From the NCBI GenBank assembly GCA_009837395.1, contig VXTP01000043.1, positions 62,001 through 126,000 on the forward strand: a stretch of DNA of 64,000 bases, read 5' to 3'. Every line of letters begins with the position of its first letter. Position 1 is the stretch's first letter. Positions 1-9,039 of the stretch are shown piece by piece. A program made the position numbers and the translations under genes. Below the pieces are notes generated by a model that saw only the letters and a program-made list of their open reading frames with translations, made no database searches and was not told the origin of the DNA. Source of the stretch: Gemmatimonadota bacterium (lineage in GTDB: Bacteria > JAAXHH01).

Positions 1-373
1 CACCGTGCTGTTCACGGGCTTCAGGCGTGATATTCCCGCCTTGCTGAACGCCATGGACGTTTTTATATTTCCCTCGAGAGCAGAGGGTTTCGGCGCGACG
101 GTCATCGAGGCGATGGCCATGGGCGTGGCCTGTGTATCGACCCGGTCGGACGGCACGCTGGACACCGTGGAGGACGGCGTAACGGGTCTGGCCTTCCAGG
201 GAGGCGACGCGGAGGGGCTAGCGCGGTCGGTCGAATCACTGCTGATGGACGAGGGGCTGCGCGCGGGCATCGCGAAGGCCGGCCGCATACAGACCAGGGA
301 ACGCTTCAATCTCGACGCCATGACCGACCGGGTGGAAGCGCTCTATGCCGCTTCAATGGCCCCTCCCGCCTGA
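1..373 (+). CDS. Glycosyltransferase family 1/GT4, C-terminal fragment (truncated by window edge)
   Basis: Translation ...DVFIFPSRAEGFGATVIEAMAMGVACVST... matches the GT4 C-terminal E-x7-E nucleotide-sugar binding region; ORF open at the left edge. Confidence 0.85.
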   Translation, partial: TVLFTGFRRDIPALLNAMDVFIFPSRAEGFGATVIEAMAMGVACVSTRSDGTLDTVEDGVTGLAFQGGDAEGLARSVESLLMDEGLRAGIAKAGRIQTRERFNLDAMTDRVEALYAASMAPPA

Positions 374-390
374 ACCCCATCCCTACCCCC

Positions 391-2325
391 ATGAATCTGT
401 ATCTCCGAGTACTTTCTTACGTAAAACCCTACTGGTATTTCATGGCCGGCGCCATGGTATGCATGGCCTGTTTCGCGCTGACCAGCAGCGCTACCGTCTG
501 GGTGGCCCTGCCCTTTCTGCAGACCCTCTTCGGTCAGGAAACCGTACAGACGGTGCAGGGCACCCCGGCCGGGCAGCCTGGCCAGACCGGGCAGGGCGGT
601 CAACCCGGGCAGGGTGGTCAACTCGACGTGGCCCAGGATTCGGCGAACCGGCTGGAACAGCGAACCGGGATGACGGGCCTGCGCGAGACCTTGAAGGACC
701 GCACCAACGACCTGATCAGGCGGCCGACCAAGCAGGCAACCCTCGAGCGCCTCTGCCTGATCATCCTGTTCATCCTCCTGCTCAAGAACATCAGCAGTTA
801 CCTGCAGGCCTACCTGATGGCCTACGCCGAGAACGGGGTCATCAAAGACCTCAGGAACCACCTTTATATCCATCTGCACCGGCTTTCCCTGTCCTATTTC
901 CACCGGGAACGCACGGGGGAGCTCATCTCCCGCGTATCCTACGACGTCATGAAGATCAACGGCACCATCTCTGCCGCCTTCGGCACGCTGGTCAAGGAAC
1001 CCATGCTGGTCGTGGTCTTCCTCGCGATCCTCCTGATCCTCAGCTGGCAGTTGACGCTGGTCTCCCTGGTCCTGCTTCCGCTGAGCGTCCTCGTCATCAC
1101 CACGGTGGGCAGGCGCCTTCGCCGGAGCAGCACGGCGTCCCAGGAGGCCATGGCCGACCTGACCTCGACGCTCCAGGAGACCGTGGCCGGTGTGCGGGTG
1201 GTCAAGGCCTTCAACATGGAGTCCTTCGAGATCGGCAAGTTCAAGCGGCAGACGCAACACTACTTCCGCACGCTGCTCCGCCTGACCCACATGCACAACC
1301 TGGCCAGCCCCATCACGGAGATCCTGGGCAGCGCCGTGGGCCTGGCGATCCTCTGGTACGGCGGGCGGCAGGTGCTGGAAGGCGGCCTGCTGGCGCCCGA
1401 GGACTTCCTGACCTTCTTCCTGGCCCTCTTTTCCATGATGAAACCGGTCAAGGAACTCGGCCAGGTGCACAACAGGATCCAGGAGGGGATCGCCGCCGCC
1501 GACCGCGTGTTTTCCGTGCTGGACACGGCCCCGGAGATCACGGACGCCCCCGGTGCGGTCCCGCTGCCCGACCTGCGGCGGGAGATCCGGCTCGATCGCG
1601 TTGACTTCCGGTACGATTCGGTCTCCGATCCCGCCCTGGAAGAGATCGACCTGGTGGTCCAAGCGGGCGAGACCGTGGCGCTCGTGGGACCCAGCGGCGG
1701 CGGCAAGTCCACCCTGGTGGACCTCGTCGCGCGGTTCTACGATCCGACCGGGGGGCGCATCGAAATCGACGGGAAAGACCTGCGTTCGGTCACCGTGGCT
1801 TCCCTCCGGGAGAAGATGGGCATCGTGACCCAGGACGTGATCCTCTTCAACGATACGGTCCGCAACAACATCGCCTACGGCGTGGCCGACATGCCCCTGG
1901 ACCGGATACAGTCCGCCGCGGCCGCCGCGAACGCGGACGCCTTCATCGAGCAGTTGCCCGATGGGTACGATACGTTTCTCGGGGAGCGGGGCGTGCGGCT
2001 TTCCGGTGGGCAGCGCCAGCGCATCGCCATCGCCCGGGCCATCCTGAAGGATCCGCAGATCCTCATATTCGACGAGGCCACGTCCAGCCTGGACACCGAG
2101 TCCGAGCTGCTGGTCCAGGAGGCCATCGACCGGCTGATGAAGGGCAGGACGGCCCTGGTCATCGCCCATCGCCTGTCGACGGTACAGAAGGCGGACCGGG
2201 TGGTCGTGGTCGACCGCGGCCGGATCGTCCAGTCCGGCGTCCACGGGTCGCTGATCCAGGAAGACGGCCTGTACAGGAAACTCTACAACCTGCAGTTCCG
2301 GGACCAGGAACCGGTGGCGGAATAA
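391..2325 (+). CDS. MsbA-like ABC exporter (fused TMD-NBD)
   Basis: Walker A GPSGGGKST, signature LSGGQRQRIAIARA, Walker B ILIFDEATSSLD; N-terminal TM helices; located among glycan/LOS genes. Confidence 0.92.
   Translation: MNLYLRVLSYVKPYWYFMAGAMVCMACFALTSSATVWVALPFLQTLFGQETVQTVQGTPAGQPGQTGQGGQPGQGGQLDVAQDSANRLEQRTGMTGLRETLKDRTNDLIRRPTKQATLERLCLIILFILLLKNISSYLQAYLMAYAENGVIKDLRNHLYIHLHRLSLSYFHRERTGELISRVSYDVMKINGTISAAFGTLVKEPMLVVVFLAILLILSWQLTLVSLVLLPLSVLVITTVGRRLRRSSTASQEAMADLTSTLQETVAGVRVVKAFNMESFEIGKFKRQTQHYFRTLLRLTHMHNLASPITEILGSAVGLAILWYGGRQVLEGGLLAPEDFLTFFLALFSMMKPVKELGQVHNRIQEGIAAADRVFSVLDTAPEITDAPGAVPLPDLRREIRLDRVDFRYDSVSDPALEEIDLVVQAGETVALVGPSGGGKSTLVDLVARFYDPTGGRIEIDGKDLRSVTVASLREKMGIVTQDVILFNDTVRNNIAYGVADMPLDRIQSAAAAANADAFIEQLPDGYDTFLGERGVRLSGGQRQRIAIARAILKDPQILIFDEATSSLDTESELLVQEAIDRLMKGRTALVIAHRLSTVQKADRVVVVDRGRIVQSGVHGSLIQEDGLYRKLYNLQFRDQEPVAE
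571..624. repeat. 18-nt tandem repeat x3 inside the MsbA-like gene
   Basis: gggcagcctggccagacc / gggcagggcggtcaaccc / gggcagggtggtcaactc; encodes GQPGQTGQGGQPGQGGQL. Confidence 0.85.
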
Positions 2326-2335
2326 CGGACGGCCG

Positions 2336-3511
2336 ATGATGTGGTATCCTATCGAAAAGCGGCTCAAGACCCGGGTGCTCAGATGGCTGGCCAGCCATCC
2401 CCTGGGCAGTCGCCGCACGCCGCCGGGCGCGGTCGATCCCGATCGCATCGGCCGGATCCTGATTATCCGGCAACACGATCAGTTCGGCGATTTCCTGCTG
2501 ACCACCCCCGCGATCCACGCGCTGCGGGCGCGGTTTCCCGCCGCGCACCTCACCCTGGTGGTCCGCGCCTACCTGTACCCCGTAGCCCGGAACAATCCAG
2601 ATGCGGACGAGGTCCTGCTGTTCCACGAATCCGGATTTCGCTGGCGGCCCCGGGACATCCGGTGCTTCGTCGATCTCATGCGCGACCCCGTCGACCTCGC
2701 CGTCGTGTTCAACACGGTTTCCCATTCCCTGTCCAGCGATCTCATCGCCTGGCTTTCGGGCGCTCCCGTGGTCATGGGACCCGAAACGCCCACCTTCGAC
2801 CACCTCGACCACAACCCCTTCTACACGATCAACGTGCCCGTGCGTCCCGAACCCAGGCACCAGATCCAGCGGAACCTCGACGTGGTGCGGTACGTGGGCG
2901 CCGATACGGACGACCTGTCCTACCGTTACGCCATGACCGAGGAGGAACGGGCGGCCGGCCGGGCGGTGATCGATGGCCTGGCCGGGGATCCCGGGAAGCC
3001 CCGAGGTCCCGAGCCCGAAGGCCCTGAGCCCGCGGGCCCCGTGGTCGCTGTCCACTTCGGCACCGGGGACGCGAGGAAGCGGTACCCCGTGGAGCAGCTG
3101 GCCCGCGTCTGCGATGCGTTGGCCGCCCGGCGCTCCGTCCGGATCCTGGTCATCCCCGCGCCGGGAGAAGAAGCATTGCTGCGCGCGCTGCGCGAAGCGG
3201 CATCGACTCCATTGCACGGCGCACCGCCCCTGTCGCTGCGGGAGGTCGCGGGCGTGATCGGCGCCGCGGACCTGCTCGTATGCAACGATACCGGGGTCCT
3301 CCACCTGGCCGCCGCCGTGGAGACGCCGACCCTGTCCTTCCACGCCACCAGCGATCCGGCCTACTGGAAACCGCCCGGCCGAAGGCACCGCGCCTTCTAC
3401 GCGGCCAGTCAACGGATCGAGGAGATCCCGCCGGATCGCGTGTACCGCGAAATCTCCGCCATGCTCGACGGTTCCGGCAGCGTCGAAACGGGCGATATCA
3501 TCCGGGTCTGA
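2336..3511 (+). CDS. Glycosyltransferase family 9 (heptosyltransferase-like)
   Basis: RILIIRQHDQFGDFLLTTPAIHALRARFP N-terminus and VCNDTGVLHLAAAVETPTLSFH C-terminal GT9 motif. Confidence 0.88.
   Translation: MMWYPIEKRLKTRVLRWLASHPLGSRRTPPGAVDPDRIGRILIIRQHDQFGDFLLTTPAIHALRARFPAAHLTLVVRAYLYPVARNNPDADEVLLFHESGFRWRPRDIRCFVDLMRDPVDLAVVFNTVSHSLSSDLIAWLSGAPVVMGPETPTFDHLDHNPFYTINVPVRPEPRHQIQRNLDVVRYVGADTDDLSYRYAMTEEERAAGRAVIDGLAGDPGKPRGPEPEGPEPAGPVVAVHFGTGDARKRYPVEQLARVCDALAARRSVRILVIPAPGEEALLRALREAASTPLHGAPPLSLREVAGVIGAADLLVCNDTGVLHLAAAVETPTLSFHATSDPAYWKPPGRRHRAFYAASQRIEEIPPDRVYREISAMLDGSGSVETGDIIRV
3005..3034. repeat. 15-nt tandem repeat x2 (plus partial) in GT9 gene
   Basis: ggtcccgagcccgaa / ggccctgagcccgcg / ggccccgtg; encodes GPEPEGPEPAGP. 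Confidence 0.7.
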
Positions 3512-3591
3512 ACCCGGCCCGTGACGGCCTTATTCACTTGACACGACCCCTGCCCGTCCATACCATGTTGCCCGCTCAGGCGAACGCCTCC

Positions 3592-4113
3592 ATGGCACGG
3601 GAACGGGTGAACATGGCGACCAAACTCGATCTGGGCTGCGGACCTTTCGGGAAGCTGGAAGGAGCCGTCGGCCTGGACATCAACGATGCGGCGCACGTGG
3701 ACGTCGTGCACAGCCTGGACGACTACCCCTATCCCTTCGACGACGCGCAATTCGATCACGTCGAGATGTCCCATATCCTGGAGCACATCCTCCAGCCGGC
3801 CCGGGCCATGGACGAAGTGTACCGTATCGCGCGGCCCGGGGCTTCGATCCGCATCGTCACGCCCCACTACTCTTCGCAGCTGTCCTATGGCGACCTGACG
3901 CACTATCATCACTTCGGCTACGTGACGATCACCCAGATGTGCCGGGACGGGCGGTTTCGAATGGACGAATGCAGGCTGATCTTCAGCGACGTCTACCGGG
4001 TGCTGGGCATCAGCCTGCTCGCCAACCGGTTTCCCCGCAGATGGGAGAAATACCTCGCGTTCATCTTCCCCGGCATGTACGTGGAGGCGAAGCTGACCGT
4101 GGTCAAGCTTTGA
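3592..4113 (+). CDS. SAM-dependent class I methyltransferase
   Basis: KLDLGCGPFGKLEGAVGLDIN motif I, HILEHILQPARAMDEVYRIARPGA; start ATG 3592 or 3613 (the ORF-track start at 3280 overlaps GT9). Confidence 0.8.
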   Translation: MARERVNMATKLDLGCGPFGKLEGAVGLDINDAAHVDVVHSLDDYPYPFDDAQFDHVEMSHILEHILQPARAMDEVYRIARPGASIRIVTPHYSSQLSYGDLTHYHHFGYVTITQMCRDGRFRMDECRLIFSDVYRVLGISLLANRFPRRWEKYLAFIFPGMYVEAKLTVVKL

Positions 4114-4123
4114 ACGGAAAGGG

Positions 4124-4513
4124 ATGAACCGGAGGACCTGCATGTCTGATTCGACGGATGCCGCCGGCAGCAGGAGCGACTCAACGGATTCCGCCAGCGG
4201 AAGGGACGCCTCAATGGACACCGCCGGCAGCAGGGCCGCCGCGGCGCTGCAAAGCTACTGGCGGGCCAACATACGGATCATGGCCGTGCTGCTCGGGCTG
4301 TGGGCCCTGGCCGGACTGGGGGCGGGCATCCTGTTCGCGGACACGCTCAACGCCTATCGCATATCCGGCACGGGCTTTCCCATGGGATTCTGGTTCGCCC
4401 ACCAGGGCAGCATCATCGTCTTCGTGCTGCTCATACTGGCCTACTGCCTGTACATGAACCGCCTGGACAACCGGCACCGCCGGGAACTCGAATCCACCAG
4501 ACAGGAAGGGTAG
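4124..4513 (+). CDS. DUF4212-type small subunit of sodium/substrate symporter
   Basis: SYWRANIRIMAVLLGLWALAGLGAGILF...GFPMGFWFAHQGSIIVFVLLILAYCLYMNRLD; immediately precedes an SSS symporter. Confidence 0.85.
   Translation: MNRRTCMSDSTDAAGSRSDSTDSASGRDASMDTAGSRAAAALQSYWRANIRIMAVLLGLWALAGLGAGILFADTLNAYRISGTGFPMGFWFAHQGSIIVFVLLILAYCLYMNRLDNRHRRELESTRQEG
4148..4237. repeat. 27-33-nt degenerate repeat x3 in DUF4212 gene N-terminus
   Basis: DSTDAAGSRS / DSTDSASGRDA / SMDTAGSRA; nucleotide copies gattcgacggatgccgccggcagcagg..., gactcaacggattccgccagcgg..., tcaatggacaccgccggcagcagg. Confidence 0.75.
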
Positions 4514-4522
4514 GCGCGGCCG

Positions 4523-6376
4523 ATGTCGGTACAGGCTTGGACCTATTTCTTCGTAGCCCTCTCTTTCGGCCTCTACCTCTTTATCGCGTGGCGGACCCGG
4601 GTCCGGGACACCCGGGGCTTCTATGTCGCCGGACGGGGCGTACCCGCGGCGGCCAACGGCATGGCCACGGCCGCCGACTGGATGAGCGCGGCTTCCTTCA
4701 TATCCATGGCCGGGCTGATTTCCACCATGGGATACGCCGGCGGCGTCTATCTCATGGGCTGGACGGGCGGTTACGTGCTGCTGGCGCTGCTGCTCGCCCC
4801 GTACCTCCGGAAATTCGGCCACTATACCGTGCCGGACTTCGTGGGCGACCGCTTCGCGTCGGACCTCGCGCGCGTGGTGGCCGTCTCGTGCGCCATCTTC
4901 ATCAGCTTTACCTACGTGGCGGGGCAGATGCGCGGCGTAGGCGTCGTCTTCAGCCGGTTCCTCGAAGTGGACATCCATATCGGCGTCATCATCGGGATGG
5001 CCATTGTCTTCATCTACGCCACGCTCGGGGGGATGAAGGGCATCACGTGGACCCAGGTCGCCCAGTACTGGGTGCTCATCACCGCCTTTCTGATCCCCGC
5101 CATCGCCATCAGCATCAAGCTCACGGGAAGCCCCCTGCCGCAGGCGGGGCTCGGCAGCACGCTGGAGCCGTCCATCGCGGGCGAGACGGGCGTATACCTG
5201 CTGGAGAAGCTCAACCAGATACAGGCCGACCTGGGGTTCAGCAGCTACACGGCCACCTTCGTGGGAGGGTGGGACAAGGTCAACGTATTCTGCGTGGCCC
5301 TCGCCCTCATGGTGGGCACTGCGGGCCTGCCCCACGTGCTCGTCCGGTTCTATACCGTCAAATCGGTCAAGGCGGCCCGGTGGAGCGCCTTCTGGGCGCT
5401 GCTGTTCATCTCCCTGCTCTACCTTACGGCGCCCGCGACCGCGGCCTTCGCGCGGTACTACATGATCGACAGCCTGAACGGGAAGACCGCGCAGGAACTG
5501 CCTTCGTGGTTCGAAAACTGGGAGAAGACCGGCCTGATCCTGTGGATGGACGACGGAGACGGCGTCATGCGGTATTCGGCCGGTGACGACAACGAGATCT
5601 TCCGCGGCGGTTCTCTGTCGCACGCCGAACTGTCCTCCATTCAGGTCGACCACCAGGCCTGGCTCGATTCGGACGGCGCGGAGGGTGCGGATGGGCGCAC
5701 GGCCCTCAGGGCCCGGGGGCTCTCCGGTCCGGACCGCGACATCATCGTGCTGGCGACGCCGGAAATGGCCGAACTGGCCAGCTGGATCATCGCCCTCGTC
5801 GCGGCCGGCGGTCTGGCGGCGGCCCTGTCCACGGCCAGCGGACTGCTGCTCGTCATTTCCTCCAGCGTATCCCACGACCTGTACTACCGCGTACTGCGCC
5901 CCAACGCGAGCGAGAGCCAGCGCCTTTCCGTGGGCCGTAGCGTGATCGGCGTTGCCGTGGTCGTGGCCGGCGTATTCGGCATCTACCCGCCGGGCTTCGT
6001 CAGCCAGGTGGTGGCCTTCGCCTTCGGCCTCGCCGCCGCGAGCTTCTTCCCCGCCATCGTACTGGGCATTTTCAGCAAGCGTGTGGGTACGATACCCGCC
6101 GTGTGCGGTATCCTGGCCGGCATCGGATTTACGGCTTTCTACATCATCGCGTGCGTATTTTTCGGCATGGAAACCTGGACCTTCGGACTGTTCGCCAACG
6201 GCATCAGTCCCCAGGGGATCGGGACGATCGGCATGCTGATGAACTTCGCCGTGACCCTGGGGCTCACGCCGCTTTTCCCAAAGCCCGGCAAGGAAATCGA
6301 GGCCATGGTCGACGCGGGCAGGGAACCGGAAGCCGCGGGACCCGCGGTGATGATCGAGTCGGCACCGGAACATTGA
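4523..6376 (+). CDS. Sodium:solute symporter (SSS) family, large subunit
   Basis: RDTRGFYVAGRGVPAAANGMATAADWMSAASFISMAGLIS and about 13 TM segments; paired with DUF4212. Confidence 0.92.
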   Translation: MSVQAWTYFFVALSFGLYLFIAWRTRVRDTRGFYVAGRGVPAAANGMATAADWMSAASFISMAGLISTMGYAGGVYLMGWTGGYVLLALLLAPYLRKFGHYTVPDFVGDRFASDLARVVAVSCAIFISFTYVAGQMRGVGVVFSRFLEVDIHIGVIIGMAIVFIYATLGGMKGITWTQVAQYWVLITAFLIPAIAISIKLTGSPLPQAGLGSTLEPSIAGETGVYLLEKLNQIQADLGFSSYTATFVGGWDKVNVFCVALALMVGTAGLPHVLVRFYTVKSVKAARWSAFWALLFISLLYLTAPATAAFARYYMIDSLNGKTAQELPSWFENWEKTGLILWMDDGDGVMRYSAGDDNEIFRGGSLSHAELSSIQVDHQAWLDSDGAEGADGRTALRARGLSGPDRDIIVLATPEMAELASWIIALVAAGGLAAALSTASGLLLVISSSVSHDLYYRVLRPNASESQRLSVGRSVIGVAVVVAGVFGIYPPGFVSQVVAFAFGLAAASFFPAIVLGIFSKRVGTIPAVCGILAGIGFTAFYIIACVFFGMETWTFGLFANGISPQGIGTIGMLMNFAVTLGLTPLFPKPGKEIEAMVDAGREPEAAGPAVMIESAPEH

Positions 6377-6394
6377 TCCGCGGGAGCCGGCGCC

Positions 6395-7180
6395 ATGTCC
6401 CTCTCCGTCATCATCATCGCCCGGAACGAAGCCCCTCGGATCGAAGCCTGCCTGCGGAGCGCGCGGTTCGCCGACGAGATCGTGCTCGTGGACTCGGGGA
6501 GCACCGACGATACCGTCGCCATCGCGCGCCAATACGCCGCCCGTGTCGTCGAATCGGAGTGGCTGGGCTACGGGCCGACCAAGCAACTGGCCCTGGAGCA
6601 CGCCACGGGCGACTGGGTGCTCTGGCTGGATGCCGACGAGCGCGTCCCACAGGACCTGCGGGATGAAATCACCGCCGTCATGGACAAGGGGGACCGCGCC
6701 GGTTACCGGATCGCCCGGAAGACGCTTTTCCTGGGCCGCTGGATCCGGCATTGTGGATGGTACCCCGACTACGTGCTGCGCCTTTTCCGGCGCGGGGCCG
6801 ATCCCCGGTTCACCGACGACGAGGTGCACGAGGCGCTGCGCATCCGGGGACCGGTCGGCGATCTGAAGCACCCCATGATTCACGATACCGATCCCACCCT
6901 CCACCACTACCTGGACAAATTCAACAGCTTCACCAGTCTCGGCGCCCGCCAGCTCTACCGCTCGGGCAGGCGTTTCCGTTTGACAGACCTGGTTTTCCGT
7001 CCGATTTTTACCCTGTTCAAAATGTACGTGTTGCGTAGAGGTTTCCTGGACGGCCTGCCGGGCCTCATCCTGTGCGGCCTTTCCGCCTGTTACGTTTTCA
7101 CCAAGTACGCCAAGCTCTGGCACCTTCACCTCCGGGGCTCCGCCGACGCCGAATCGGGCGCGGGGGGCCGTTCCACCTGA
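6395..7180 (+). CDS. GT2 glycosyltransferase (WaaE/KdtX-like)
   Basis: LSVIIIARNEAPRIEACLRS...VLVDSGSTDDTV...WVLWLDADERV. Confidence 0.88.
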   Translation: MSLSVIIIARNEAPRIEACLRSARFADEIVLVDSGSTDDTVAIARQYAARVVESEWLGYGPTKQLALEHATGDWVLWLDADERVPQDLRDEITAVMDKGDRAGYRIARKTLFLGRWIRHCGWYPDYVLRLFRRGADPRFTDDEVHEALRIRGPVGDLKHPMIHDTDPTLHHYLDKFNSFTSLGARQLYRSGRRFRLTDLVFRPIFTLFKMYVLRRGFLDGLPGLILCGLSACYVFTKYAKLWHLHLRGSADAESGAGGRST

Positions 7181-7205
7181 AACCGCATATCCTCCGGCGT
7201 CTCCC

Positions 7206-7994
7206 ATGCAATCGCTGTCCGTCGTCGTGATCACGTACAATGAAGAGCGCAAGCTCCGGCGCTGCCTGGACCCGGTTTCCTGGGCCGATGAGATCATCGT
7301 GGTGGACAGCGGCAGCACCGACGGCACGGTGGATATCGCGGAGTCCTGCGGAGGACGCGTGCTACAGCGGCCATGGTCCGGTTTCGCCGACCAGCGGAAT
7401 TTCGGCATGGCGCAGGCCAGGGGGGACTGGGTACTCTTTCTCGACGCGGATGAATACGTCACGGAAGGGCTCGATGCGCGGGTCAGAGACCTGCTGCGGT
7501 CCGGCGGGGATTTCGACGCGTACAAGATCCACCGCCAGGAACACTTCCTCCGGTTTCCCATTCGGCACGGAACGCTGAACCCAAGCTACCAGCCCCGACT
7601 CCTCAAAAACGGAAAGGGATACTGGACGGGAGGCGCCCACGCCCACATCGAGGTAAACGGACACGGCGAGTTGGGACTGATCCACGAAGATCTCTACCAT
7701 GATTCGCACAACACGCTCTCCGATTTCATCGCCCGGATCGACCAGTACACCTCCGTGGACGCGGAAGAGCGGATCCAGGCGGGACAGCGCGTGGGACGGC
7801 TGCGCCTGGTATTTTCTCCCCTCGGCATGGCATGGAAGTGCTACATCGTCAAAAGGGGATACCGGGACGGTTTCCCTGGTCTTCTCTTCAGCCTGTGCAT
7901 GGGGATCTATTCGTTCCTGAGGCTGGTAAAGGTCTGGCAGGGCGAAAACGGAGCAGAGGGGCGCGCGGACGGTCCGGCAAAGCCCTCCGCGTGA
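7206..7994 (+). CDS. GT2 glycosyltransferase (WaaE/KdtX-like), tandem paralogue
   Basis: LSVVVITYNEERKLRRCL...VVDSGSTDGTV...WVLFLDADEYV; same C-terminal RRGF/YRDGFPGLL pattern as the previous gene. Confidence 0.88.
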   Translation: MQSLSVVVITYNEERKLRRCLDPVSWADEIIVVDSGSTDGTVDIAESCGGRVLQRPWSGFADQRNFGMAQARGDWVLFLDADEYVTEGLDARVRDLLRSGGDFDAYKIHRQEHFLRFPIRHGTLNPSYQPRLLKNGKGYWTGGAHAHIEVNGHGELGLIHEDLYHDSHNTLSDFIARIDQYTSVDAEERIQAGQRVGRLRLVFSPLGMAWKCYIVKRGYRDGFPGLLFSLCMGIYSFLRLVKVWQGENGAEGRADGPAKPSA

Positions 7995-8014
7995 CGGCCG
8001 ATTCGGACGGAGTC

Positions 8015-8968
8015 ATGGCACAGCGCGAACGATGCAGTATTGTGATCCCGACGTGGAACGCGGGCTATCTGGTCGAGCGATGCCTGCGTTCACTGAAAGA
8101 CCACGGGGAATCGGACCGGGCGGAGATCGTGGTGGTGGACGACGGCAGTACGGCCGACACGGCCGAGAGGACGTGGGCCACCTGTCCGGACGCGGTCCTG
8201 GTCAGGCACGACGGGAACAGGGGGTTCGCCGCGGCCTGCAACACGGGGATGTCGCGGGCTTCGCACGAGATCGTGGTCCTGCTCAACAACGACGTCGTCG
8301 CCACCGGGCCTTTCCTGGATCCCCTTCTTTCCCACTTCCGTGACGAACGGGTGTTCGCCGTCAATCCCCGGGTCTACCAGGCCGAAGACGGGCGTCCCGG
8401 GGGCGGCCTCGTGCGGGGCGCCATGCACTGCGGACTGCTGCGGCTGAGGTGGGCGGAACGGGAGTCTCTGCGAGATGGCCGCGCACTCACCCTCTACGCC
8501 AACGGGGCCGCCATGGCGGTGTCCCGGTCGAAATACCTGGCCCTGGGCGGTTTCGATACGTTGTACGCCCCGTTCTACTCGGAAGACCTGGACCTGTCCT
8601 ACCGTGCGTACCAGCGGGGCTGGACCGTGCTTTACGAACCGGAAAGCCGGCTCACCCACGAACACGGTGCGACGATCGGCGCGCGGCACGACCGGGCCTT
8701 CATCGACCGCGTCAGCGCGAGAAACCGGATCCTCTTTGTGTGGCGCAACGTGCGGGACCTCAGGTACCTGGCGTCGCACGTATGCTGGATGATGGCCCGT
8801 TTCCTCGGCGCGGTGCTGAAGGGCGATCTGACCTTCCCGCGCGCGCTGATGGACGCGGCGCGCCGCGTGGATGCGGTGAGGTCGCGGCGTCGGACCGACC
8901 CGGATCCCGTAACAACCGACCGCGAAATCCTGGGGTCGACTTCCGGGTGGGCGGCCCGCGAAAGTTGA
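8015..8968 (+). CDS. GT2 glycosyltransferase (rhamnosyltransferase-like)
   Basis: CSIVIPTWNAGYLVERCLRSL...VVVDDGSTADTAE...VVLLNNDVVAT...FYSEDLDLSYRAYQRGW. Confidence 0.87.
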   Translation: MAQRERCSIVIPTWNAGYLVERCLRSLKDHGESDRAEIVVVDDGSTADTAERTWATCPDAVLVRHDGNRGFAAACNTGMSRASHEIVVLLNNDVVATGPFLDPLLSHFRDERVFAVNPRVYQAEDGRPGGGLVRGAMHCGLLRLRWAERESLRDGRALTLYANGAAMAVSRSKYLALGGFDTLYAPFYSEDLDLSYRAYQRGWTVLYEPESRLTHEHGATIGARHDRAFIDRVSARNRILFVWRNVRDLRYLASHVCWMMARFLGAVLKGDLTFPRALMDAARRVDAVRSRRRTDPDPVTTDREILGSTSGWAARES

Positions 8969-9039
8969 ACGCGCGCAACTTGAGCGCGCGAAGCGGCCGG
9001 ATCGGCGGATCGCCCGCACCAAAAAACGCTCGAGGTCTT

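Noticed and set aside
343-2448. 701-aa minus-strand ORF and similar long antisense ORFs (e.g. 13260-15356, 59279-61276)
   Set aside because: Mirror ORFs opposite well-supported conserved genes.
4211-7561. 1116-aa minus-strand ORF
   Set aside because: Antisense to the DUF4212, SSS symporter and GT2 genes; low-complexity, His/Gly/Arg/Asp-rich translation typical of the complement of GC-rich coding DNA.
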